Part shown: positions 42,967 to 51,481 of the stretch, piece after piece
Numbering within the stretch: position 1 is the first letter of the stretch
Layout of the letters: each line of letters starts with the position of its first letter
From: Pseudomonas sp. Irchel 3A7
Lineage (GTDB): Bacteria > Pseudomonadota > Gammaproteobacteria > Pseudomonadales > Pseudomonadaceae
DNA length: 64,000 bases
Direction: 5' to 3'
Assembly: GCF_900187565.1 (NCBI RefSeq)
Contig: NZ_FYED01000014.1
Location: 124,001-188,000, forward strand
Program-made: the position numbers and the translations under genes
The notes under the pieces: model-generated
Database searches by the model: none
The model's input: only the letters and a program-made list of their open reading frames with translations
Told to the model about the DNA's origin: nothing

Positions 42967-45093
42967 GTGCGTCGAACTCTGCTTTCAATCTGTGTCGTGC
43001 AGGCGTTTTCCCCATTGTCATGGGCTGAACAAGCGACTGCGCAAAAGCAGAGTCTGGAGTTGCAAGCCACCGACATCGTCGGCACGTCGGAATATGAAAC
43101 GGCCCAAGGGCCGGTGAAGGGCTACCGGGCAACGCGTTCTGCCAGCGCCACCCGTACCGACACCTCGATTCATGAAACGCCGCAGTCCATCAGCGTGGTG
43201 ACCAAGGATGTGGTCGAGGACATTGCCGCCACTCGCCTTCAGGACGCGCTCGACTACGCCGGTGGGGTAGGACGGGCCAACAACTTCGGCGGGCAGGGAC
43301 TGACCACCTTCACGGTGCGTGGATTTACCACCGGCGAGTTTTACCGCAATGGTTTTCCGATCAATCGCGGTTATCCGAACATGCCCGACGCAAACACCAT
43401 CGAGCGGCTGGAAGTGCTGCGCGGCCCCGCGACGACGCTGTATGGCCGGGGTGATCCTGGCGGCACGTTCAATGTCGTCTCCAAGCAGCCGCTGGCACAG
43501 CGCACGGTCACGGTGGGCAGTCAGTTCAATGACCAGGGCATGAAGCGCGGCACGCTGGATGCCTCCGGCCCGCTCGACGAAGAGGGGCGTCTGGCGTATC
43601 GCTTGAACGTGGTGGGCGAGGGTGGCGATACCTTCCGCGATCATGTTGAAACCGAACGCTACGGCGTGACGCCGGTTCTGTCCTGGCAAGTCACTGATGA
43701 CACCAAGGTGATCTTCGAAGGTGATTTCATGCGCAACAATCACCCGCTGGATCGGGGTGTGACGCGCTATCCGAATCAGATTGGCACCGCGTCGCGTGAC
43801 ACATTTTTCGGTGAAAAAGATGTCGGCAAGTTGCACAACGACAACAACATGGCCCAACTGCGGTTCGAACACTTCCTGAACGACAACTGGACACTGGGCG
43901 GTGGTTTCCAGTGGCTGGACGGCACTTTGCAGGGCAATGCCGTTGAAGCCAATGGCGTCGCTGCCGACGGGCGCACCCTGGGCCGCAACTTCAACTATCG
44001 CAAACTGGAGTGGACGGACAAGGACACGCAACTGAACCTCACCGGACATTTCTCCACCGGAGGTTTCGATCACACCTTGTTGACCGGTATCGAGTACGAG
44101 GATTACGACTACACGTCCATCATCCAGCGCTCCAGTGGCGCGGTCAGTGCCTACCCGATCGATATTTTCGACCCGGTGTATGGCCAGCCTCGCCCGGCGC
44201 TGACCCGCACGCCGACCCACGACAAGGAAAACCTCAAGACTTATGCGGCCTTCGTCCAGGATCAAGTGGCGTTGACTGAGCGTTTGAAGGTCTTGGCCGG
44301 TGCCCGTTTCGAGCGCTTCGAGCATGACTATGAAACCTTTGTGCCGGGTGGCAAAAGCTGGGAGGCGAGCGACAATGCGGTGACGCCGCGTCTCGGCGTG
44401 CTGTATGACCTGACCGATACTGTGGCGGTGTATGCCGATACCGCGCGCTCATTCAAACCCAATTCCGGGGCCAGCCGTCAGGGTGGCGGCTTTGATCCGG
44501 AAAAGGGCAAGTCCTATGAGATGGGTATCAAGTGGGAAGCTCTTGACCGTCAGCTGAGTGTTGACGCGGCGATCTACCAGATTGAAAAACGCAACGTCCT
44601 GACCACCGACCCCGTGGACTCCACGTTCAGCGTGGCAGCTGGCGAGGTCCGCAGCCGTGGTTTTGATCTGAACGTGGCAGGCAACGTCACCCCGCAGTGG
44701 CGGGTGATTGGCGGCTATGCCTATGTCGACGCCGAGGTCACCCAGGACAACGTCATCCAGTCGGGCACCCGGCTGATGAACATTCCGAAAAACAGCTTCA
44801 GTCTGCTCAACGTTTATGAATTCCAGGACGGCCATCTGAAAGGGCTGGGGTTGGGCGTGGGGGGGAAATACGTCGATGAGCGAGCGGGCCAGACCGCCAA
44901 CACAGCGTTTTCCATGGGCAGTTACACCGTCGTCGATCTGCTGGGCTTCTACAAGGTCAATGACAAGCTCAGGCTCAATCTCGATGTGAAGAACGTGTTC
45001 GACCGTGACTACGAGGAGGGAGCCTTCGGTAATGTCTATGCCTACCCGGGCGCGCCGAGAACTGTCCAGGTCGGGTTTTCCTACACGCTGTAA
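42967..45093 (+). CDS. TonB-dependent siderophore receptor
   Basis: 708 residues from GTG 42967 (AAAGG ~10 bp upstream). A short signal peptide ends SPLSWA-EQ; the plug (~65-180) has IHETPQSISVVTKDVVEDI, TVRGFTTGEFYRNGFPI and RLEVLRGPATTLYGRGDPGG; the barrel ends NVYAYPGAPRTVQVGFSYTL with a terminal aromatic. There is no STN domain. FhuA/FoxA-type ferric hydroxamate or carboxylate uptake is expected. It is divergent from the decarboxylase operon and shares a bidirectional terminator with the MHS permease. Confidence 0.9.
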   Translation: MRRTLLSICVVQAFSPLSWAEQATAQKQSLELQATDIVGTSEYETAQGPVKGYRATRSASATRTDTSIHETPQSISVVTKDVVEDIAATRLQDALDYAGGVGRANNFGGQGLTTFTVRGFTTGEFYRNGFPINRGYPNMPDANTIERLEVLRGPATTLYGRGDPGGTFNVVSKQPLAQRTVTVGSQFNDQGMKRGTLDASGPLDEEGRLAYRLNVVGEGGDTFRDHVETERYGVTPVLSWQVTDDTKVIFEGDFMRNNHPLDRGVTRYPNQIGTASRDTFFGEKDVGKLHNDNNMAQLRFEHFLNDNWTLGGGFQWLDGTLQGNAVEANGVAADGRTLGRNFNYRKLEWTDKDTQLNLTGHFSTGGFDHTLLTGIEYEDYDYTSIIQRSSGAVSAYPIDIFDPVYGQPRPALTRTPTHDKENLKTYAAFVQDQVALTERLKVLAGARFERFEHDYETFVPGGKSWEASDNAVTPRLGVLYDLTDTVAVYADTARSFKPNSGASRQGGGFDPEKGKSYEMGIKWEALDRQLSVDAAIYQIEKRNVLTTDPVDSTFSVAAGEVRSRGFDLNVAGNVTPQWRVIGGYAYVDAEVTQDNVIQSGTRLMNIPKNSFSLLNVYEFQDGHLKGLGLGVGGKYVDERAGQTANTAFSMGSYTVVDLLGFYKVNDKLRLNLDVKNVFDRDYEEGAFGNVYAYPGAPRTVQVGFSYTL

Positions 45094-45098
45094 TAGCA

Positions 45099-45128
45099 AA
45101 AGGGCCCATGAATCTTCATGGGCCCTTT
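45099..45128. terminator. Strong bidirectional terminator
   Basis: AAAGGGCCCATGAA and TTCATGGGCCCTTT form a perfect 14-bp stem with a 2-nt loop, with A-run and T-run at the ends. It lies between the convergent TonB receptor (stop 45093) and the MHS permease (stop 45155). Confidence 0.9.
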
Positions 45129-45154
45129 GCGTTCAGCTATTGATACTCAACCCA

Positions 45155-46531
45155 TCAGACTCTTGCCGCCTGCGACCTGGCACATCCCTTCAAACCGGTG
45201 CGTTCTTCCACCTCGCCGGAGCCACTGATATAGCCATACCGCGACAGGTTCGGCATGAGAATCGCGGCGATGAAGGTCACAGTCACGACCGCTGCGACGT
45301 AAAAGAAGAAATACTCCTCGATGCCCTGTGACCGTAGTGACAATGCCACGTATTCAGCAGTGCCGCCGAAAGCCGCATTGCCCACGGCATACGGAAATCC
45401 CACACCCAATGCGCGTACGGCAGGCGGGAACAGTTCAGCTTTGACGATCCCGGCAATCGGGGTGTAGAGCGACGCAATGGCCAGGCCGCCAAACACCAGC
45501 AGGAACGCCATGAACGGACTGCTGACCGATTGCAACGAGTAAAGCAGGGGGATCACCAGCAGCATGGCCAACCCGGAGAACATCAGCATGTGTGCCTTGA
45601 TCCCGATACGGTCGGCGAGCAAGCCGAAGAGCGGCTGGCAGAACATGAAACCGACCAGTGCCGCGGTCATGATGAAACTCACCGTTTCCGGGCTGATCCC
45701 TGCCGAGATCACCAGGAATTTCTGCATGTACGTGGTGAAGGTATAGAAGTAGAGCGACCCGCCGATGGTGAACGCCACCACCAGGGCGACGGCACGTTTA
45801 TGCTTGAACATGCCGCGCAAGGAGCCGGCGTCTTTGCGGTTCATGTCTTTCTTGTTGGCGGTTTCATGCATGGCACGACGCAGATACACCACAACAATCG
45901 AACTCAGGGCGCCGATGAAGAAAGGAATCCTCCAGCCCCATTCGCGCAACTCCTCGCCCGTCAGGGTTTGCTGAAGAATGACCACGGTCATCAAGGCCAG
46001 CAGCTGGCCGGCAATGATGGTGAAGTATTGGAACGACCCATAAAAGCAGCGGCGGCCGGGTGTCGCGATTTCGCTGATGTAGGTGGCCCCGGTGCCGTAC
46101 TCCGCACCGACAGACAGTCCTTGAATCAATCGGGCGATCACGAGCATCACGGGGGCAGCAACTCCGATCGTCTCGTAGGTCGGCATGACCGCGATCAGCA
46201 GTGAACCGGCGCACATCATGAACACCGAGATAATCATCGAGACCTTGCGACCGCGAGTATCGGCAATCCAGCCGAAAATCCAGCCACCGAGGGGACGCAT
46301 GAAAAAGCCCACGGCGAAAACGCCGGCGGTGGCGAGCAGTTGGCTGGTGGTGTCGCCCTTGGGGAAAAACGAAGCGGCGAAATAGATGGCGGTATAGGCA
46401 TAAATGAAGAAGTCATACCATTCCACCAGGTTGCCCGAGCAGGCACCCATGATGGCTTTGACACGATTGGGACTTTTCGCCGCAGCGTCTTCGGCGATGA
46501 GGTCGTTTGGGTCTGTGAGGGATCTGGACAT
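45155..46531 (-). CDS. MFS metabolite:H+ symporter (MHS family, KgtP/ShiA-like)
   Basis: 458 residues, twelve membrane spans. MHS hallmarks: GACSGNLVEWYDFFIYAY, FFMRPLGGWIFGWIADTRGRK, RLIQGLSVGAEYGTGATYIS and WGWRIPFFIGALSSIV. The family imports 2-oxoglutarate, citrate, shikimate, proline/betaine and related acids with protons. ATG 46531 has AAGGGTG upstream; GTG 46540 is less likely. Its placement beside the decarboxylase/acyl-CoA operon suggests it brings in that pathway's substrate, an inference from context. Confidence 0.88.
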   Translation of the reverse strand: MSRSLTDPNDLIAEDAAAKSPNRVKAIMGACSGNLVEWYDFFIYAYTAIYFAASFFPKGDTTSQLLATAGVFAVGFFMRPLGGWIFGWIADTRGRKVSMIISVFMMCAGSLLIAVMPTYETIGVAAPVMLVIARLIQGLSVGAEYGTGATYISEIATPGRRCFYGSFQYFTIIAGQLLALMTVVILQQTLTGEELREWGWRIPFFIGALSSIVVVYLRRAMHETANKKDMNRKDAGSLRGMFKHKRAVALVVAFTIGGSLYFYTFTTYMQKFLVISAGISPETVSFIMTAALVGFMFCQPLFGLLADRIGIKAHMLMFSGLAMLLVIPLLYSLQSVSSPFMAFLLVFGGLAIASLYTPIAGIVKAELFPPAVRALGVGFPYAVGNAAFGGTAEYVALSLRSQGIEEYFFFYVAAVVTVTFIAAILMPNLSRYGYISGSGEVEERTGLKGCARSQAARV

Positions 46532-47045
46532 GGTGTTCACCCTTTATTCAAGGCGAGGCGATACGAAGAGCACACCCGGGTGCTTGCGACGTTGCTGGCT
46601 CGATGGGTTGATGTGCTTAACGCAGGAATGTGAACCCGTCGATGACCTGGTCATCCGAGGTGAGGGCGCTGGGAGGGTGCGCTTGAGACGCCGACACTTT
46701 GAGGTCTGAAAAAATCGGACAAGCCGGGTAGAGAGACGCATTGCAGAACATGGCGGAAGCCCTCGTATCTTATTCTTGTAATGAGTCGTTCGCCCTGGGC
46801 GACGACGTTGATTGCAAGCTACCGCAGACTGTCGAAGGTAATAAGCCGCAGGCCAGCCTAACTGATATACCTAAATTTTATAGCTCGCCCCGCAACCCCG
46901 GCCCGCGCGGGGTTACCACGCTCTCATAAGGCCTCGAACCGCATGACGCGTGGCCCGCAGCCGAGTCTTGAATGCGTGAATGCGTTTACACTCCCCCTAC
47001 CCTTCGACGCATATCGCGCCGAGCCCGACTCTGACTGGCCTGGTA
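46532..47045. other. Divergent intergenic region, MHS permease / LysR
   Basis: This 514-bp gap shows no supported gene. It contains an inverted repeat AACCCCG-(7 nt)-CGGGGTT at 46894-46914 and AT-rich tracts around 46850-46885 that could be promoter sequence. Open frames here start far from any ribosome-binding site. Confidence 0.4.
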
Positions 47046-47969
47046 ATGGATGTCGTTCAACTCAAGACCCTGATTCACGTTGCCGAACTTGGCAGTCTCA
47101 GCAAGGCCTCCGACCGGCTGCACATTGCGCAACCGGCCCTCAGTCGACAAATCCGATTGCTGGAGAAAGAGCTCGGCACCTATCTGTTTGACCGACACGG
47201 TCGGGGCATGGAAATCACCGATGCCGGTCGAGAGGTACTGGCACACGCCACTCGAATCATGGAAGAAATGGAGTCCATTCGAAGCTCCGTGGTGGGGGGA
47301 AAGTCTTCCTTTCGCGGGACAGTCGTTATCGGCACCACACCGACGGTGGCGGAAATTGTCACGGTCCCATTGGTGCGCAAAATCAAGGAAGCGCATCCCA
47401 ATCTCGCCATCCGGTTCTCTTCGGCTTTCAGCGGGTATCTGCTGGACTGGGTTCAGCGCGGTGAGCTGGAACTGGCCATTTCCTACGATCCGCAACCCCT
47501 GCACACCCTGCGAATCCTGCCGGTGATGATGGAAAACCTGCTGCTGGTCGGTCCCGCCAGTGCCGACCTGCGGCTCGATAGGCCAGTGTCCTTCGAGTCC
47601 TTGGCCGAGCAGCCACTCGTATTGCCCAGCACGCGCCACAGCCTGCGCACGATCCTCGACGACTGCGCCCGTGAAGTCGGGATCAAGCTCAAGACCAGTG
47701 TTGAAGCGGACTCTTTCGGGGCGATGATCGATCTGGTTCGCAACGGCTTCGGTTTGACCGCGCTGCCCCTGGCATCGATCTATGCGCAAGTCGAATCCGG
47801 CGTGCTATCGGCAGCCCCTCTGGTCGATCCGGTTCCCATGCGCAAACTGGTCCAGGTGTTTCCCGCCGACAGGCGGGTCAGCCCTGCGGCGAAATTCGTC
47901 GGTGAGGCATTCATCGAGATTGCGGCCGATCTGGTCGATCGCAAGATCTGGGCTGGGCATATGCTCTGA
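47046..47969 (+). CDS. LysR-family transcriptional regulator
   Basis: 307 residues. The helix-turn-helix VVQLKTLIHVAELGSLSKAS and HIAQPALSRQIRLLEKELG occupies residues 1-60; the effector domain follows with GTVVIGTTPTVAEIV, FSSAFSGYLLDW and LVGPASADLRL, resembling the NAC/CbbR-like branch that senses small acids. ATG 47046 begins at the canonical N-terminus; the earlier in-frame start is rejected. Divergent from the MHS permease, it may regulate the permease and the decarboxylase operon. Confidence 0.85.
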   Translation: MDVVQLKTLIHVAELGSLSKASDRLHIAQPALSRQIRLLEKELGTYLFDRHGRGMEITDAGREVLAHATRIMEEMESIRSSVVGGKSSFRGTVVIGTTPTVAEIVTVPLVRKIKEAHPNLAIRFSSAFSGYLLDWVQRGELELAISYDPQPLHTLRILPVMMENLLLVGPASADLRLDRPVSFESLAEQPLVLPSTRHSLRTILDDCAREVGIKLKTSVEADSFGAMIDLVRNGFGLTALPLASIYAQVESGVLSAAPLVDPVPMRKLVQVFPADRRVSPAAKFVGEAFIEIAADLVDRKIWAGHML

Positions 47970-47980
47970 GGACCTTGTGC

Positions 47981-48631
47981 ATGCGCATTGTCGTGCTGGT
48001 CCTGATCCTGATGCTGTTCGGCTGCGCTACCACACCCGACCCGCCGAGGGGCGAGGGTGGCGATTGGCGGTCTTTCTATGTCGTGAATCATGGCCTGCAT
48101 ACCGGGTTGGTGATTACGCGCGCCGATGTGCTTCAAGTGCTTCCCGCCCTGGCCGAAGCGTTCGGCGACGGCGACTTCATTGAGTTCGGCTGGGGGGACG
48201 AGGACTTTTACCGAGCCCCACAGGCCACCTTGGGCCTCGCCCTGCGGGCTTTGTTCAGGTCGACGGGCACCGTGCTGCATGTGGTCAGGATTGACGGCGA
48301 CCCCAAACGGCGTTTCGCCGCAAGCGAGGTCATCGAGGTGCGGGTGACGGAGGACGGTTACCGGCGACTGCTGGCCTTCTTGGCCAAGACCTTCACCCAC
48401 TCGGCGGCGGGTACTTTGGCGGCGCTCGGGCCTGGCCTGTATGAAGAGAGCCGGTTCTACCAGGCCGAGGGTAGCTATTCGCTGTCCCATACCTGCAATA
48501 CCTGGGTCGCAGAAGCGCTGGCCGCGAGCAGCTGCCCAATGTCGCCTGCATCGGTGATTACGGCGGGGAACGTCATGTCGCAGCTACGCCGGGCGACAGC
48601 AGGTGGTGCGACCTGCATGGCCAGTCGGTAG
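47981..48631 (+). CDS. DUF2459 (TIGR02117-like) lipoprotein
   Basis: 216 residues with a lipoprotein signal peptide ending LFGCATT (lipobox Cys ~15). The conserved features are YVVNHGLHTGLVITRADV near the N-terminus, IEFGWGDEDFYRAP in the middle, and SHTCNTWVAEAL near the C-terminus, the pattern of DUF2459 proteins. The NHGLHTG and TCNTW segments with conserved His and Cys hint at a cysteine-hydrolase-like fold, but the function is unknown. GAGGA precedes the ATG. It starts 11 bp after the LysR stop, so it may be cotranscribed. Confidence 0.8.
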   Translation: MRIVVLVLILMLFGCATTPDPPRGEGGDWRSFYVVNHGLHTGLVITRADVLQVLPALAEAFGDGDFIEFGWGDEDFYRAPQATLGLALRALFRSTGTVLHVVRIDGDPKRRFAASEVIEVRVTEDGYRRLLAFLAKTFTHSAAGTLAALGPGLYEESRFYQAEGSYSLSHTCNTWVAEALAASSCPMSPASVITAGNVMSQLRRATAGGATCMASR

Positions 48632-48673
48632 CCTGTGTTGAAGTTTCTCAGACGGCAGTGATCGTCGTACGCA

Positions 48674-48934
48674 TTATTTTATTTGGGTTCCGGGCACGAA
48701 CAATTTGCTGGGGTCATCGACCTCCTTCAGGTCGACCAGGGCTCGGCAAACGCAATGCGAGAATTGTTTCTGCAACGTATCGGGGTCTTTCCAGGCTATT
48801 TGCGATGCCTGCAGATGTTGCCCCTCGGGCGATTTGTAGCAGACACAATTGTCCAGCCGGGTGATGCCGTCATTTGTGCTCTGACAAGCAGTGGTCAGCA
48901 AAGAGATCGCGATGAGCGTGACGATGCGTTTCAT
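48674..48934 (-). CDS. Small lipoprotein, 86 residues
   Basis: MKRIVTLIAISLLTTACQS is a clear lipoprotein signal with Cys17. The mature part carries several Cys (NCVCYKSPEG, HCVCRALVDL), which suggests disulfides in the periplasm. GGAGGGGAG lies eight bases upstream of ATG 48934; the longer frame is rejected. No family recognised. Confidence 0.75.
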   Translation of the reverse strand: MKRIVTLIAISLLTTACQSTNDGITRLDNCVCYKSPEGQHLQASQIAWKDPDTLQKQFSHCVCRALVDLKEVDDPSKLFVPGTQIK

Positions 48935-49056
48935 GGGCTCCCCTCCGAGACTGATGTGAAGGGCGATCGAAGCAAAATGCAATCTGCTCGATAAGCCCGA
49001 CAATAGAAGGAAGCTTAGCTGTCATTTTCCAGTGCTCAATAATTCGGCGATGCTCG

Positions 49057-49731
49057 CTAAGGATCCAGCTTGCGCTTGAGTTCGGCCTCGCTCCAAAGGC
49101 CGCTGAGCGGGCCGCCCGGCAGACCTTCATGGGCTCGCGCCAGCGGGAACAGCACCGGCACGAAACCTGCGTCGCGCACCAACCGCGCACCCATTTCCCG
49201 AGCCTGGGTATCGTCGGCGAAAAGCGGAATTGCCTTGTTTTGGCCGGACTGGTCTTTCATGGCGGCATAGCCTACGGCGTTGAACGCCCGCGCCAGGTGC
49301 ACCCCGGGCAGATACTGCCGGTCTGCCAGGGCGACGCCTGCCTCCAGCGCCTTGCGCCCGACGTCACCGTCGCGGCCGCTGAACGGGTTGCTGGTGCTGA
49401 ACAGTACCTTGCCGTCGAGCTTGCCTTTGAGCTGTTCGGACAGCTCCGGCATGGCGCCGTAGGGAACACTCAACACGATCACATCGCCCCATGTCGCGGC
49501 ATCGCTTACGGAGCCCGCCCGCGCGTTGGGACCGGCGGCGTTGACCAGGCCTGTCAGCGCCTCGGGGTGGCGTGAGGAAAACATCACCGCGTGCCCGGCT
49601 TTCGCCCAAAGGGTGCCCAGCGTACCGCCGACCTTGCCGGCACCGATCACGCTGATCTTGAGGGTGTCCGCCATGGCCGGGCTGGTGCACAGCACCATGG
49701 CGGCAAAGATCAAAAAGAGGATTCTGGACAT
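49057..49731 (-). CDS. Exported NADP-binding protein of the F420:NADP oxidoreductase-like (NpdG/ProC coenzyme) family
   Basis: 224 residues. After a signal peptide (MSRILFLIFAAMVLCTSPAM, cleavage near Ala21) comes a Rossmann fold: ISVIGAGKVGGTLGTLWAKAG (Gly-rich loop, quoted within IGAGKVGGTLG) and FSSRHPEAL, where SSRH suits the NADP phosphate. Later segments VIVLSVPYGAMPELSEQL and AFNAVGYAAMKDQSG match the F420H2:NADP reductase-like group. The frame continues open into the REP array, but AGGAG before ATG 49731 and the signal peptide define the start. A secreted dinucleotide-binding protein is unusual. Confidence 0.82.
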   Translation of the reverse strand: MSRILFLIFAAMVLCTSPAMADTLKISVIGAGKVGGTLGTLWAKAGHAVMFSSRHPEALTGLVNAAGPNARAGSVSDAATWGDVIVLSVPYGAMPELSEQLKGKLDGKVLFSTSNPFSGRDGDVGRKALEAGVALADRQYLPGVHLARAFNAVGYAAMKDQSGQNKAIPLFADDTQAREMGARLVRDAGFVPVLFPLARAHEGLPGGPLSGLWSEAELKRKLDP

Positions 49732-49825
49732 GCGCAGCGCTCCTGTGTGGGAAAGCGGTCCCTTAACCACCGTAGTAGAGGCTGCGCATAAACGAAAGTT
49801 GGGGGGCACGCTTATCCGATTCCCC

Positions 49826-50398
49826 GTAGGTGCGATGCTTGCTCGCGATGGACGTGAACGATGGCGCGGGCTGTCTGACTGACCGCGTTGTCTGGACGTT
49901 TTTCGCGAGCAGGCTCGCTCCCACAGGGACCTACGCCAAACCTTTGGGAGCGATGCTTGCTCGCGATGGACGTGAACGATGGCGCGGGCTGTCTGACTGA
50001 CCGCGTCGTCTGGACGTTTTTCGCAAGCAGGCTCGCTCCCACAGGGATCTGCGCGAACCTGTGGGAGCGTGGCTTGCCCGCGATGGACGTGAACGATGGC
50101 CCGGGTTGTCTGACTGACCGCGTTGTCTGGACGTTTTTCGCGAGCAGGCTCGCTCCCACAGGGACCTACGCCAAACCTTTGGGAGCGATGCTTGCCCGCG
50201 ATGGACGTGAACGATGGCGCGGGCTGTCTGACTGACCGCGTCGTCTGGACGTTTTTCGCAAGCAGGCTCGCTCCCACAGGGATCTGCGCGAACCTGTGGG
50301 AGCGTGGCTTGCCCGCGATGGACGTGAACGATGGCCCGGGCTGTCTGACTGACCGCGTTGTCTGGACGTTTTTCGCGAGCAGGCTCGCTCCCACAGGG
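49826..50398. repeat. Tandem REP array, five 117/118-bp units
   Basis: The core GATGGACGTGAACGATGG starts at 49847, 49965, 50082, 50200 and 50317, giving periods of 118, 117, 118 and 117 bp. Each unit has a GGGAGCG...GCTTGC-CGCGATGG arm and an inverted CGAGCAGGCTCGCTCCCAC arm. Units 2-3 and 4-5 form a 235-bp supra-repeat that differs at only a few bases, which indicates recent duplication. The array lies between two minus-strand genes, downstream of the proline-racemase-like gene, and has long stop-free frames on both strands. Confidence 0.92.
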
Positions 50399-50430
50399 CA
50401 GTGTTACGGTTCTGGCGTGGGAGGAGGGTG

Positions 50431-51444
50431 TCAGTTGACGACGAAGCCAGCTCCGACCGGGTCGTTGCGCTCGATCACCCAGCGCGAAGTGCCCAGGATG
50501 CTGGCCGTGCCCTTGACGGTCGGCCGCACTGCGCGGGTGCCGTTGAGGTCGACTTCGCCCAGCAGGCAGCCTTCGAAGGTGCCGCTGCCCAACAGGCCTT
50601 CGGACAGAATGGGCTGGTTCAGGCCCAGTTTTCCCCGGGCTTCGAACATGGCCATCATCGCGCTGGTGCCCGTGCCACCGGGGGAGCGGTCGAGCTGGCC
50701 GGCGCTGAAGACGTGGACGTTTTTGTAGAACGCGCCTTCGATGGTCGCCGGGTGCCAGAAGGTGATGAAGTTGAGGTCGTTGATATGGGCCTCGGTGGGG
50801 TGCTGGATCTTCAGTTGTTTGTTGATCTGGTCACGGGCCAGCAGGCCAAGGCGCGACAGTTCGCTGCCGTTGTCCGGGCTGATGCGCAAGTCGCAGTGGG
50901 TCAGGTCGACGATGCCGAAGTAGTTGCCGCCCCAGACCAGGTCCGCCTTGAGGTCGCCATAGCCCGGCAGATGGATCGGGATGTCCTGGGCGGCAACGTA
51001 GGCCGGCACGTTTTCGAAGCGGGTCCAGAGCACGGTGTCACCTTCCGACGCCACTTCGGCCACGACCAGGCCGGCGGTGGTTTCAAAGCGGATTTTGGTG
51101 ATGCCGTTTTCACCGCGCGGCACCAGGCCGAGGGCGACCATGGCCATGCTCACGGCGATCGTGCCATGGCCGCACATGTGCGAGTACACGCTGCCGTCCA
51201 TGTAGATCAGCCCGGCGTCGAACTCACTGCTTGAAGGCGGGGTGAGGAAAACCCCGAACATGTCTTTGTGCCCGCGCGGTTCCTGCATCAACGCCTTGCG
51301 CAGCCAGTCATAGTTCTGCTCGAGAAAGGCACGCTTGGCCAGAATGCTGGAGCCGGCGGGGTAGGGAATGCCGCTGTGGACGATGCACAGTGGTTCGCCT
51401 TCGGTATGGGTGTAGATGACATCGAACGTGTCTTGCATGCGCAT
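50431..51444 (-). CDS. Proline-racemase-superfamily enzyme with atypical second catalytic site
   Basis: 337 residues. The first catalytic Cys is present (SHMCGHGTIAV, Cys91), and the metal-free fold motifs VWGGNYFGIVD and HCDLRISPDNG are typical. The second acid/base position, normally Cys (racemase/epimerase) or Thr (trans-3-hydroxyproline dehydratase), is Gly256 in LDRSPGGTGTSA. It therefore cannot be a standard two-base racemase; a one-base dehydratase or isomerase is possible. AGGAG precedes ATG 51444. It heads away from an ABC importer operon (38 bp downstream of the permease) and is probably cotranscribed with it. Confidence 0.85.
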   Translation of the reverse strand: MRMQDTFDVIYTHTEGEPLCIVHSGIPYPAGSSILAKRAFLEQNYDWLRKALMQEPRGHKDMFGVFLTPPSSSEFDAGLIYMDGSVYSHMCGHGTIAVSMAMVALGLVPRGENGITKIRFETTAGLVVAEVASEGDTVLWTRFENVPAYVAAQDIPIHLPGYGDLKADLVWGGNYFGIVDLTHCDLRISPDNGSELSRLGLLARDQINKQLKIQHPTEAHINDLNFITFWHPATIEGAFYKNVHVFSAGQLDRSPGGTGTSAMMAMFEARGKLGLNQPILSEGLLGSGTFEGCLLGEVDLNGTRAVRPTVKGTASILGTSRWVIERNDPVGAGFVVN

Positions 51445-51481
51445 GACGGAACTCCTGGCTTACGGGATGTATGAGAGAGGG

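Noticed and set aside
43018..44325. 435-codon open frame opposite the second TonB receptor
   Set aside because: Antisense to plug and barrel sequence with diagnostic motifs; no independent support.
46741..46929. 62-codon plus-strand frame in the permease/LysR gap
   Set aside because: No ribosome-binding site or hydrophobic or domain pattern; it runs through an inverted repeat.
49732..50394. N-terminal extension of the NADP-binding protein through the REP array
   Set aside because: The repeated peptide comes from REP DNA. A ribosome-binding site and signal peptide at 49731 define the true start.
49826..50398. CRISPR array
   Set aside because: Units are 117-118 bp, near identical over their whole length and built from REP palindromes. 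There are no short repeats with unique spacers and no cas genes.
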